Made by a program: the position numbers and the translations under genes. Positions 34,301 through 45,480 of a stretch of DNA of 64,000 nucleotides are shown in pieces. The DNA lies in assembly GCA_028274465.1 (NCBI GenBank), contig CM051457.1:113025982-113089981 (forward strand), given 5' to 3'. Numbering within the stretch: position 1 is the stretch's first letter; each line of letters opens with the position of its first letter. Below the pieces are notes generated by a model. The model saw only the letters and a program-made list of their open reading frames with translations. It had not been told where the DNA came from and did no database searches. The DNA comes from Plantago ovata. Lineage: Eukaryota; Streptophyta; Magnoliopsida; Lamiales; Plantaginaceae.

Positions 34301-35186
34301 CAAACTTCAGCAAGAACTGGTAGTCACTTATTCTTTGCATTTAAGATTCTTTATTGTCAACTATCTCTATGCCCACCCACACGACCCACCCACGCACCCA
34401 TCATTGAGAAATATGTAGAGCTTCTTTTTTTTTTTAACATTGTTGTGGGCAACTGCTCTGTGTGTATATGTTTCAGAATCACTTTGTTTCGACTAGCTTA
34501 TAACACCACAGTACCATATTAAGAATGATCAGTGATTCAGTGATTAGGCTGCATCTCTACTAGTCTGATTTTATGTAGTGTTCTCAATTCTGGTGCACTA
34601 GTTGCCTAAAAGCTGCACATAAGTTCTAATGAAGACCAATCTTGATAGCATATGTGCCATTGTCTAATAAAATTCTCATAATTATGTCATATTGTCATTA
34701 GGAAACCTGAGTATGATTGGTCAGTTGCTACTCTCACCCTTTTAAGTTTTAACCCAAGATAAAAAGGGGTTGAGCTAATGATTCTTGAGGATTACACTAC
34801 TTTTCTATTAATTCCAGAGTACAATTCAGAAAGTAATGGTTGTTCTTAACGTAGAATTATTGTTTGCAGAGATTTAAAGATCTATATACTATGGTTCTTG
34901 CGTGAACTCTTTGTATTTTTAATAATTTCCCGAGATCTGAAATTGTAAAGAAGCTCTTAACTGGGCCTTTGGTTTTTTGACCATTCAGTGTGGTTTTGTG
35001 ATGTTGCAATCGAAGATTTATTCATTACACTAGAAGCAGGCAGAGCTTAGTTTATTAATTTAACTTGTTCTGTAGGAGCTTTTGAGACGCCAAGGTAACA
35101 GGAACAGTGGAGGTGTGCCGCTCATGTTCGTCGTCATTATTGGGTTGATTGGCATCTTTCTTGGTTATCTTTTGAAGAGAACATAA
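31317..35186 (+). CDS. VAP27: VAP27-type vesicle-associated membrane protein (MSP domain)
   Basis: Eight exons, 31317-31371, 31535-31605, 31726-31807, 31998-32113, 32240-32404, 32493-32534, 34242-34319 and 35076-35186, join in phase to 239 aa. ER-anchored tether that binds FFAT-motif partners and forms ER-plasma membrane contact sites. Seen: MSP domain from about residue 8 to 130 with the FFAT-binding core KTTNPKKYCVRPNTGVV; linker PPSPVREGSEEGTSPRGSVS; coiled coil (LTEEKRSAIQQNNKLQQELE); and a C-terminal tail anchor PLMFVVIIGLIGIFLGYLL ending KRT. Length and motif order match Arabidopsis VAP27-1. Intron 6 is long (1.7 kb) with no recognisable insertion. The donor after exon 6 (GAG|GTTATA) is weaker than the others. 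Confidence 0.95.
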
Positions 35187-36690
35187 TTGATGGAGGATAA
35201 ATCTCACGCAGTCGCCTCTGCTTGTTCAGAATTTAGGACTTGAAAGAAAAACGTACGGTGTCGAGGATAAAAGCTGTGTAACAAATTTTTAGTCGTTTGT
35301 TGTTCAACTGTAGGGAACGATAATGCATGTATGGGTTTGCTGGGGTCTGTTACTGCTCAAAGTGCGTGTGATGAATTGCTTCACTGCTGTAACTTAAGAA
35401 AGACTGTCATTAGCAAATTATGTCTATTCTTTCGCTTCATTTCCAAGCTTTTTTTGTATCCCGAGCAGTGTTGTAATTTTTTCTCGCAGTAGTCATATCA
35501 TACACTTCGAATTCTTTTTCGACCAATGCTTGCCAATTGATTATCAATTATCATGCTCCAAAACAGAGATTAGAGTGCGTAAAAGCTACTGGGGAGGATA
35601 GAATGGGCTTCTGGGACAAGCAAACTATGATGGACAGTATGAACACTGTAAATTGTTCATGAACTGATCAGCTTTTAAACGAAGATTTATCGAACTAGAG
35701 GGGATTCTCTATAGCTAGATGAGAAAATTTGCCCAACAATAATGAACTCGTGAAGGTTTCTCAGGTTGCTACAAATTGTAAGTTGCCATAGACAGTCAAC
35801 AAGGATTAGAATTTGTCCTAAGCCACAACAGTTTTCTTTCAATGGCCCCAGAAATTGGCAAACATGTATAAAAACTTCTCTCTGTTCAGAGAAAAGGCTT
35901 TGGGCTGTGTAGAGTAATAACCAAGTGGCAGAACCGTTGGAAGAACAATAGCAACTGAAGAAGAGATAAGAAAAGATGCCAGTATATTGGTCTGAAAACT
36001 TGAGTGGCTTCAGCAGTCTACAAACAGTCGTGATTGTTGAAGAAAACAAGAGGAACAGTCTCCACGGAACGTGTATAAAGGATGGTTTTAGGATGTTAAC
36101 CAACACGAAAGAGATGCTCCCATTGAACTCTCCTGGTCATGATTTTGAAGGGATGAAAATGACAATGAAATTCGAAACCTTTGTGTGTGCCGTTTATGTT
36201 TCTCCTTTTTACTTGTCATAGATAAATTATAATATTAACATGAATCGAACTATAAAATGTGTGAATTTCGGATGTTACAGAGGAACCAACTCATGTGAAT
36301 CGAATACAAGGGTCGTATGAAATTAAGCTGGCATGGCAAGACAAGAAGACACTGTGAGTCAAAGGTACGTATATCAGCATATGAACTCTTTTGCTCAAAA
36401 AAATATGGTACTTCACAACACATGAAGGTAAATTCAAAATACATATGATAAATTTATGAACCAACTCTCTATACCTTGATATCCTAGACGCAAGATACTA
36501 CACAACACATGAAACAGCAACGTTTCGACTACAATTAATACAATGTGGTAATCGCTACATTTTTTATCTTTGCAAACCCAAAACGCGCTGTATGATACTT
36601 GAAAACTAACTACACCCACAGTTAATGCAATCTGGAGACCAAAACTTGCTCAATTGACCAGCTACATCACTGGCACGTCGCACGCAAGTA
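35187..36690. other. Region between the VAP27 and UIM/EF-hand genes (3' UTRs)
   Basis: Both genes converge here. Nothing coding is convincing: the 139-codon minus frame 35687-36106 has no recognisable motif. 36600-36690 is probably 3' UTR of the minus-strand gene. Confidence 0.4.
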
Positions 36691-39600
36691 TTACCCTGCA
36701 GCACATAATGAGAATACACAGGATAGTAAAGAGGGTGATAAAAAGACACATCATAGTAATTGTTAATGGTGAATAGCACACAAAGGTGACCTGCAACTAA
36801 ACTTAACATAATATACCAACTATGATCCATAAGAAACTTTTAAGTATGAAAAAACAAGCCTGAAGGTGTTAATGTTGTTTTCGGATTAATTGGCAGCTTC
36901 TTTTCAACCTTTGGTCTGTGCAGTCTGTGATACAACTTCATACTATGTTCTTTTAGTTTGGTCAATAAAAAGTCATTGCTAATTCTTTAACGCTATAGTC
37001 CTTTTTGCGGCAAACACAGTTCATAAGCTAATCCAAACCTTGTAATGCATGGCACTATTGACAAAGCTACATAGAATTACCACATTTTTAACATATAACA
37101 AGTCCATCCAGATGAAAGAGCAACCAAAAGCAATGCCCACAACCCCGTAACAATCTCTTACCGTCGTACTTTATGGTCCATACAACGAAGAGCTCTCATG
37201 AAATGCTAAGTACTTGTATTTACATGCACATAGGATACATCATTGATATTTGTCTCATACAAGTATAATAATGCTATCTGAATTTTCATCTCTTTTTTTA
37301 ACTAAACTAAACACCATGCAAGAAACTAGCACACGCAGGTTTTTGCCAAAGAAATAAGTCAAGGAACCAAAGCTGAGGTTAACACATAAATAGAATGTTA
37401 CCTGCAGTATCATCATTGGAACTTTTCAACATTTTGCAGCGGACTACAATCTTGCGGAAATCATCAAAGTTAACCTGCAAAATCATTTCCAATCAAAAGT
37501 TAGCTAAAGAGCATAACAAGCACATTACTATTAGTTGCAAACAAAATAGGTAAATGACCTTTCCATCTTCACCGCTACCGAAACAACTCATCATGTCAGC
37601 CAACTCCTCTTCTTCCCATGTGAAATCATGTTCAGTGGCTAGTCTCTGTATGTCTCTCATAGTGATGTACCCTTTGTCAGTTTCTGTTACATATACAGAT
37701 AAAATTCACTTATTAGTATTACACAAATACATGGACTAACGTAGAATATAACAGTACAAGAGTTATCCCAGAATATCATAAAATTGTCTAAAGTCCCCTG
37801 CTCAATATGAGGATGAAAGCCATTTGAAAGATTATAATTTGCAAAATAAACTTTTCACTACCATCAAACTGAAGGAAGTGTACAAGCATTTCATCTTCAG
37901 ACATTTGCACTCGACTGGTAAACTGCGCCAAGTTATGTCAGTAGGTAAGAAAGACGATGATTAATACAGTCACGAAATAGGATTCTTGTTTATAATGATG
38001 ACCATCAACCATGATCAACATTCAACACTAACCGTTTTTTTCTTCTTCCGCTTTTCGGAATCTTCATGGATACCAACATCCTCACTTGACTTATCTATGT
38101 TACATTTGCCAGGGGTGGTCTTAGGAGATGCTTTGTTCTTCAGATTTGAACCAGGACTCTGAGTGGAGCCGCTTTTATTGTCTGCAAACCCAAGTGATAG
38201 AGCTATTGCCTGATGGGAAACAAGAACAAATTCGAAAAAGAAAACAGATCACTATTGAAAATCATGAAAATACTGAAATTAAAAAAAGATCTGCAGTATA
38301 GAGCTATGGAGGCATAAAAACATCAATAACTCACACACTGCTTTGTCAAAGGAAAATTCTCTAACCTGCATCAAGGATTCATCATCATCCACATAATCTG
38401 AGTCAAACTTCAGCTTCTTTTTAGTGGGTCCTCGCTTCATAGGAGTTGAAGATTTACTCTTCGCCTGGAGGAGAATGAATAGCAAACAAGGATATGTCAC
38501 TAAACAAAGAAAAATGCTACTTGCTTCTATCATCAAGCTGCAAGTACAAGTGTGATTACCATTTACATTTGATACTTGTGGAGATTCAAAATGTAGTTTA
38601 GCACCGAATCTAAGTGTCTCAATTCTCACCTTATTAGCAAGTCATCTTATTTAATTGTTTGACCAAAATGAGCAGTGATACGTGAATGCCGAGCTACTCT
38701 ATTGAAAATAAGCTACCTTATCGGCTTTTACGTTCCATTTCGCAACATGTCAGTTACCTTATCAGATAAATTGCTACAAACCTTAACTCAAATCAACTAC
38801 CTTATCACATCTTGATTTCATCTACCTTAACAACATCTAAATATCACTGTATCAGATCTTATTAGCACTCAATTTCAGCTCCCTTAACACAGAGACCTTA
38901 TCGTCTCGTTACACGGAGCATAGGCCTAAAAACACCACAAAGCAAGGAGCTTTTCTGTTTTCTACATCAATACACAACAGGCAGTTCATTTCCCTGAAAA
39001 CGAACCATAACATAGCAAGTAAAAGGGCCCAACAGTGCTCGGACGCGATACCAGTGGGCACCAAAAAAACCATAACATATAGTATGCAATAGGTAGTAAC
39101 CTAATTTTATCATTTGATCAAAATGAGGATTAATACATGAATGCCGAGCTACTCTATTGAAAAATAAGCTACCTTATCGGCTTATATGTTCCATTTCACA
39201 ACATGTCAGTTACCTTATTGGCTAATTTGCCATACACCCCTATTTAAATCAATTACCTTATAACCTCTTGGTTTCATCTACCTTAACAACAACTAAGTAT
39301 CACTGTATTAGTCATCTTATTAGCTCTCACTTTCAGCTCCCTTAACACAGAGACCTTATCGTCTTGTTCCGCAAAACGTAGGCCTAAAAACACCATAAAG
39401 CTATGAGCTTTTCTGTTTTCCATATCAATCTCTAGCATTGAGAAACACAAGTGAAAGTTCTTTAACAAACTTCAACCAATCATTTCCCGGAAAACGAACC
39501 ATAACATAGCAAGTTAAGGGCCAAACAGTGCTCGGCCGCGATACCGGTCAGAACCAAGAAAACCATAACGTAGTACACAATAGGTAGTAATCTAATTTTA

Positions 39601-42028
39601 CCCTTTGACCCTAAATGAGGATTGATATGTGAATGCCGAGCTACGCTATTGAAAAATAAGCTAGCTTATCGGCATTTATGTTCCATTTCACATGTCACCT
39701 ACCTTATCGGCTAATTTGCTACACACCCCTATTCAAATCAGTTTACCTTATCACCTCTTGATTTCATCTACCTTAACAACTAAGTATCACTACATCAATC
39801 ATCTTATTAGCTCTCAATTTCTGCTCCCTTAACACAGAGACCTTACCATCTTGTTCCACAAAATAAAGGCCTAAAAACACCATAAAGCAATGAGTTTTTC
39901 TGTTTTCTATATCAATATCTAGCATGGAGAAACAAGTAAAAGTTCTTTAGCAAACTTTAACCAATTATTCCCTGAAAACAAACCATAACATAGCAAGTAA
40001 AAGGGCCCAACAGTGCAAGGGGGCCGCGATACCAGTGGGAACCAAAAAAACCATAACATAGTACACAATAGGTAGTAATCTAATTTTATCATTTGATCAA
40101 AATGAGGATTGATACATGAATGCCGAGTTACTCTATTGAAAAATAAGCTACCTTATCGGCTTTTATGTTCCCTTTCACAATATGTCAGTTACCTTATCGG
40201 CAAATTTGCCATACACCCCTGTTAAATCAATTGCCTTATAACCTCTTGATTTCATCTACCTTAACAACAATTTTTTTTTTTTTTTTTGAAACGGCACCTT
40301 AACAACAACTATGTATCACTGTATTAGTTCTCAATTTCAGCTCCCTTAACACAGACTTTATCATCTTGTTCCGCAAAACATAGGCCTAAAAACACCATAA
40401 AGCAAGGAGCTTTTCTGTTTTCTATATCAATCTCTAGCATGGAGAAACACAAGTAAAAGTTCTGTAGCAAACTCAAACCAATCATTTCCCTGAAAACGAA
40501 CCATAACATAGCAAGTAAAAGGCCAAACAGTGCTCAGCCACAATCCCGGTGGGAACCAGAAAAACCATAACATAGTACACAATAGGTAGTAATCTAATTT
40601 TATCGTTTGCCCAAAATGAGGATTGATATGTGAATGCTGAGCTACTCTATTAAAAAATAAGCTAGCTTATCGGCATTTATGTTCCATTTCACATGTCACC
40701 TACCTTATCGGCTAATTTGCTATACACCCCTATTCAAATCAATTACCTTATAACCTCTTGATCTCATCTACCTTAACAACAACTAAGTATCACTGTATCA
40801 GTCATCTTATTAGCTCTCAATTTCAGCTCCCTTAACACACAGACCTTATCAACTTGTTCCACAAAACATAGGCCTAAAAATACCATGAAACAAGGAGCTT
40901 TTCTGTTTTCTATATCAATCTCTAGCATGGAGAGACACAAGAAAAGGTTCTGTAGCAAACTTTAACCAATCATTTCCCTGCAAACGAACTATAACATAGC
41001 AAGTAAAAGGGCCCAACAGTTCTTGGCCGCGATACCGGAGGGAACCAGAAAAACCATAACATAGTACACAAATAGGTAGTAATCTAAATTTATCGTTTGC
41101 CCAAAATGAGCATTAATAAGTGAATGCCGAGCTACTCTATTGAAAAATAAGCTAGCTTATTGGCTTTTATGTTCCATTTCACATGTCACCTACCTTATCG
41201 GCTAATTTGCTATACACCCCGAATCACGTCAATTACCTTGTCACCTCTTGATTTCATCTACCTTAACAACTAAGTATTCATCTTATTAGCTCTCAATTTC
41301 AGCTCCTTTAACACATACACCTTACCGTCTTGTTCTCAAAACACAGGCCTAAAAACACCATAAAAGCAATGAACTTTTCTGTTTTCTATATCAATCTCTA
41401 GCATGGAGAAACACAAGTAAAAGTTCTTTAGCAAATTGAAACCAATCAGTTCCCTGAAAACAACCATAACATAGCAAGTAAAAGGGCCAAACAGTTCTCG
41501 GAACCGATGGGAACCAAACATATTATTTATAAAATAGTACACAACAGGACTTGCTCTTATAATCAATAAGAAAACACCCAAAATGTATCGAATTAAAACA
41601 TATAACAAAGAGCACAAAGATTGGGTCATGGGTGTTACCTTTTTCTTGCCAGAAGCAGAATAGGTCTCATCTTTTTCATCCTCTTGACTCGAAGAACTCA
41701 TAGAGTCATCATCATCATCATCTTGATTTGGACTGTACTCATCATCTTCATCAGCAATTTTCTTCTTCTTGTTACTTCTTTTCTTGTCACTATTCATCTT
41801 CTTCTTCTTTTCGACAGAACCCATAAAAGAAGTCGCCATTTTGTGCAGGCCCATGGCCTCCATTCGCCTTTTGTTCTCCTCGATCATCTTCTGTCTCTTC
41901 TTTTCGTACTCCGGCACTTCTTCTTGTTCTGCTTCTTCATTTTCAGAATTTTCCTTTTCGTCTTCTTGTGATAGTGCAACGTTTTCTTCGGATTGAGAGT
42001 TTGATGATTCATCATCATCACCCGACAT
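36691..42028 (-). CDS. Acidic/lysine-rich protein with ubiquitin-interacting motif and EF-hand-like domain
   Basis: Seven exons, 41639-42028 (ATG at 42026-42028), 38366-38464, 38033-38209, 37862-37922, 37559-37683, 37402-37474 and 36691-36695, join in phase to about 309 aa. Order: highly acidic N-terminus (SNSQSEENVALSQEDEKENS); basic helix (EYEKKRQKMIEENKRRMEAM); Lys- and Asp-rich low complexity (NSDKKRSNKKKKIADEDDE); UIM-like DDDESLMQAIALSLGFAD at the exon 2/3 junction; second Lys-rich segment; C-terminal pair of EF-hand-like helices (ETDKGYITMRDIQRLATEH and GEDGKVNFDDFRKIV). The last loop retains Asp/Gly positions but is short of a canonical 12-residue EF loop. Probably nuclear, with possible ubiquitin binding (inference). 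A plant-specific uncharacterised family. The stop codon sits five bases into the last exon; unspliced exon 6 would end a few codons later. Confidence 0.8.
38683..41560. repeat. Six tandem ~490-bp repeats filling intron 1 of the UIM/EF-hand gene
   Basis: The marker GAATGCCGAGCTAC (with minor variants) recurs at 38683, 39139, 39631, 40118, 40632 and 41122, spacing 456, 492, 487, 514 and 490 bp. Each unit also has CTACCTTATCGGC, CTCCCTTAACACA, TAGGCCTAAAAACACCATAA and CAATAGGTAGTAATCTAA. The repeat brings the intron to about 3.2 kb. Copies differ by several per cent. The extra length of the fourth interval is explained mostly by a small retrotransposed insertion at 40271-40296. Confidence 0.93.
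40271..40296 (-). mobile_element. 26-bp remnant of a retrotransposed LINE/SINE tail with 12-bp target duplication
   Basis: T17 followed by GAAACGGCA, flanked by identical CCTTAACAACAA (40259-40270 and 40297-40308). The other five tandem units have a single, uninterrupted CCTTAACAAC at this point. The minus strand reads TGCCGTTTC plus poly-A, the same tail as the insertion at 22286-22476. Confidence 0.85.
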
Positions 42029-45000
42029 TATTTTTGTTCGGCTCTCTGCGATTTGGGGGTTTAGGTTTTGGCTTTCTTGATTTTCTTGAATCTTGATAAA
42101 TAAAAGGCGCCAATTTTGTTAGGAATTAGGATTATTTATTGTTATACTTATATACACGCCAATCTTGATTATGAATGGGCCGGGTCGAATCGGTTAAACT
42201 TCGTTGTAATCTGAAGAACATACCACCCTTTGGAGTTTGGACTAGTAAATGCTGCCCAAATATTGGACAATGGGCTTATGTTTGGGTAGCCCGACAGTAC
42301 ACTTGTTGGTCTCATGAAATCATTATGAATTTCTAAGTTCCCGTTTCCCACACCAACACTTTCCAACTCAAATAGATGTCAAATAGATGTTGTTAGGCAC
42401 TACCACTAGAATGGTAATTGATCAACGGTAATTTAATGGCGATGCCAAAAACGGAATACTGGTAATGTGGCGGTATTGAGTACGTAGTATTTCGTGTGGG
42501 ATTTGACCAAAATTTGGGCGTTTGGTAGTAAAAAACCAAATACTACTAGTAATATGTTTTTGGTGTGGTATCTAGTTGTTTTGTAGGAAAAAAGCGAACA
42601 ATGTGATGAAAAGACAGTAACATTATGTGTAAATAAGTATGAATAGTGGGTATGGTTTAATAAATTTTTGTTACTTTTAGGGGCACAATAATCTTTTACT
42701 TCGAATAAATCATGCCACACAATACCAAGGGAGAATACCACCACCCCCCTCCCCCCATAGTATTGTCCGAATGATATGGTGGGTTAATGAATGAGGCCAC
42801 ATATGGATAAAAACTTCCGGGCACCATCTCATTTGTGGGTCTCATAAACTTCCTACCAAACGACAATAACATTGTGATATTTTACGTAGAAGACCGTGAA
42901 ATACCACACCACACCACTTGCCAAAAACTGCCTTAGGTACGTATTTTGCCTGAAAGCACTGAATTGGACATGTATAATAATTATATTGGTAAATCACAAC
43001 AACTTTACATTTTAAATTACAAACTATCACATACTTTTCAGTAAATATTTACGTACAATTAAATCATCATTTTCATATTTTAACCCTCTCTATACTTGTC
43101 AGTTTTTCAACGGGTCATTAACTAGTTCGTAGTATAAGTGAAGAATATTTTAGAAAGATCTAGATCTTGAAAGGAATTAAAAAGTTTCCTTACAATTACA
43201 ATTAGATTAGATTGATCTTCACCATACATTTTAGGACTTGTTTGTGTGTATATAGGCATTTGGCCAAATTATTTATCATCAAATAAGATTTTAGATGTAG
43301 TTCATATACGAAAATAATATATGGAATTGGAAATGTATATATATATGGCCGGCTTTGGCATGACTCTAGCTAGCCATTTCCTCTTAGAATTATTATTGGC
43401 AAAAAAAATTAAAGAGTGTTTTTTAGAATTATTTGTTTAAACTTGTAGATATATAGAGAGTGAGTTTGACTTATTAACACCGGTTTCTACACCTTCTCAT
43501 CAACAAATATCCAAACTATAGTGTGTTGAATAAAACTTGGTGTGTGGATAATTATTTTGCCGAGTTGTACCTATTTTGTTGGGTAATTATTTTGTGGTAT
43601 ACTTATTTAGTTGCCAAGGTCTGTGTTTTGTACTACGATGTAAGTGGCTTGCTGAGATAATAAAATAATTTATAGATTTTGACCGTAAGATACTATAAAA
43701 ATGTAAATTAAACATATATGCATATTCATACTTACATTTAAGACTGATAATAAGGTGCACACATAATAAAAAGGCACAAAGTTGTACACTTGGAAAAAAC
43801 CCTACAATATTTACCCCTAGCCTCTGCGTACTTCTCCATCAGTTAATATAATGTTCCTTGAATTTTTTGCAATTTGCATATTATCTTAAGGATCCAAGAA
43901 CTAAAAAGAGTAGTATATTTGTAACTGGCACTACAATATTACAGTATGTTGGTCGATAGTGGAGCTTCTTCATGGCGGTTTTAGGATAAGCTTCTCCCAT
44001 GGAAGTTCTAGAATGTGGAAGAACACGAATTATATTGACAATAACCCTGGTGCCATTGTTATTGTTATAGATGCAGAAAGGAAAGAAAAAAAGGGAAGTT
44101 TTACGGTTAATGTAAATATAGATAACTAAAGAGATGAGATATTTATGCTAACGGCCGGTGACTGTTGTAAAAATGGAAAACTTGACATACCATTTTTTGT
44201 GAGACATAACAGTTAAGTAAACATATATGCTTGTTCATACCTATTGATTTTTCAAGTGAAATGAAGAATTGCGTAAATGAATTAAGTGGGATCAAAAAGA
44301 AGAAGAACGAGTTATGTGCACAAGTGGAAGGCCACTAGAAAGTAGGATTTCAAATACTAATATCTCATATAGTTACGGGGCTCAACCTGAAGTCAACGAA
44401 TTGACTTTTTTCGACTAATAAGAAGGTGCACCCGTACTAAAAAGGCACAAAGTTGTACACTTGAAAAAAAAAATTAGAAAATTAGTTAAAATTGAAAAAA
44501 AAAATCAAATAAAATTAGTGAAAATTGAAAAAATAGGCTTGTGGTGCATGAATTTCCATGTGTGTACTAATGCTTGTGAATTGCAAAAGTAAGTTTGTAA
44601 CTACTTAAGTTATACATGTAAATGTAACGAACCATGATGTTAATAAGAAAAAAATTGGATATTTTTCAGCTCAGAAACCCAGAAACGTGCAAAGCACTAC
44701 ACAGAAGTGGTAAAATGTGGGAAAATCAGGGGGAAAAAATGAAAAACTTACTTCTAGATAATCATTATGACAAACTGACTTCTAGATAATTGTTTTCATT
44801 TTCAGATTTTGCATGATACAAGTTTACTAAGCTTGATAAGTGCATGATAAAATACTTCCTAAGTGCATCATACAAGCTAAGAACGTCACAATTTAACATG
44901 AAAAGTGACCAACTGAATAGAGCAAAACAAGATTATTTAAAGACTTAATACATGTAACATTGGATGAAATTGAAAATTCTCCAATTGCCATCAATTTCCA

Positions 45001-45480
45001 TAGCAACATCACCATCAATTTCCACAAATATTTATCATCATCTTATCAATAATCTCTCTCATTAAAAAAAAAAAAATCACAACTTTAACAACAATTCACC
45101 ACATTTTTAACTCATTGTTCCATAATTCAACTAAATATAACAAAGTCAACATTAAAAAGTTCAAGAAACGGAGATTGTTACTTACCATAATAATGCATTG
45201 AAGTTTTTTCGTCATATGAGCACGCAAAAACATCTTGGATGCCAAATTCAGAGTGGAAAGGTGGAAATTTGTGCTCGTTTTTCTGGAAGTGCCACACTAT
45301 TGCCACACAAAACGCAACAACTCAGCCACACAAGCAAAAACATATAAATACGGGACTGTATTTGCAAAAGGGACTTTTTTCTGCATTTTTTCGGATCCAC
45401 TTGGGATCTCTTTTGCCAAGGACCCTTAGTGAGAGGACCAAAATTGCAATTTTCCTGAGATTTATATCTTTGTAACCACT
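42029..45480. other. Gene-free stretch with a short direct repeat
   Basis: Upstream of the UIM/EF-hand gene (promoter in the first few hundred bases). A ~55-bp phrase (AAAAAGGCACAAAGTTGTACACTTG) occurs at about 43745-43799 and 44415-44470, preceded in both cases by AACATATATGC.T.TTCATAC; the pair may flank a lost or small element. No genes seen. Confidence 0.4.

Noticed and set aside
35687..36106. 139-codon minus ORF between VAP27 and the UIM/EF-hand gene
   Set aside because: No motif; lies in the 3' UTR/intergenic region.
38683..41560. Regular spacing suggested a CRISPR-like array
   Set aside because: Units are ~490 bp contiguous tandem copies in a plant intron, not short repeats with spacers.
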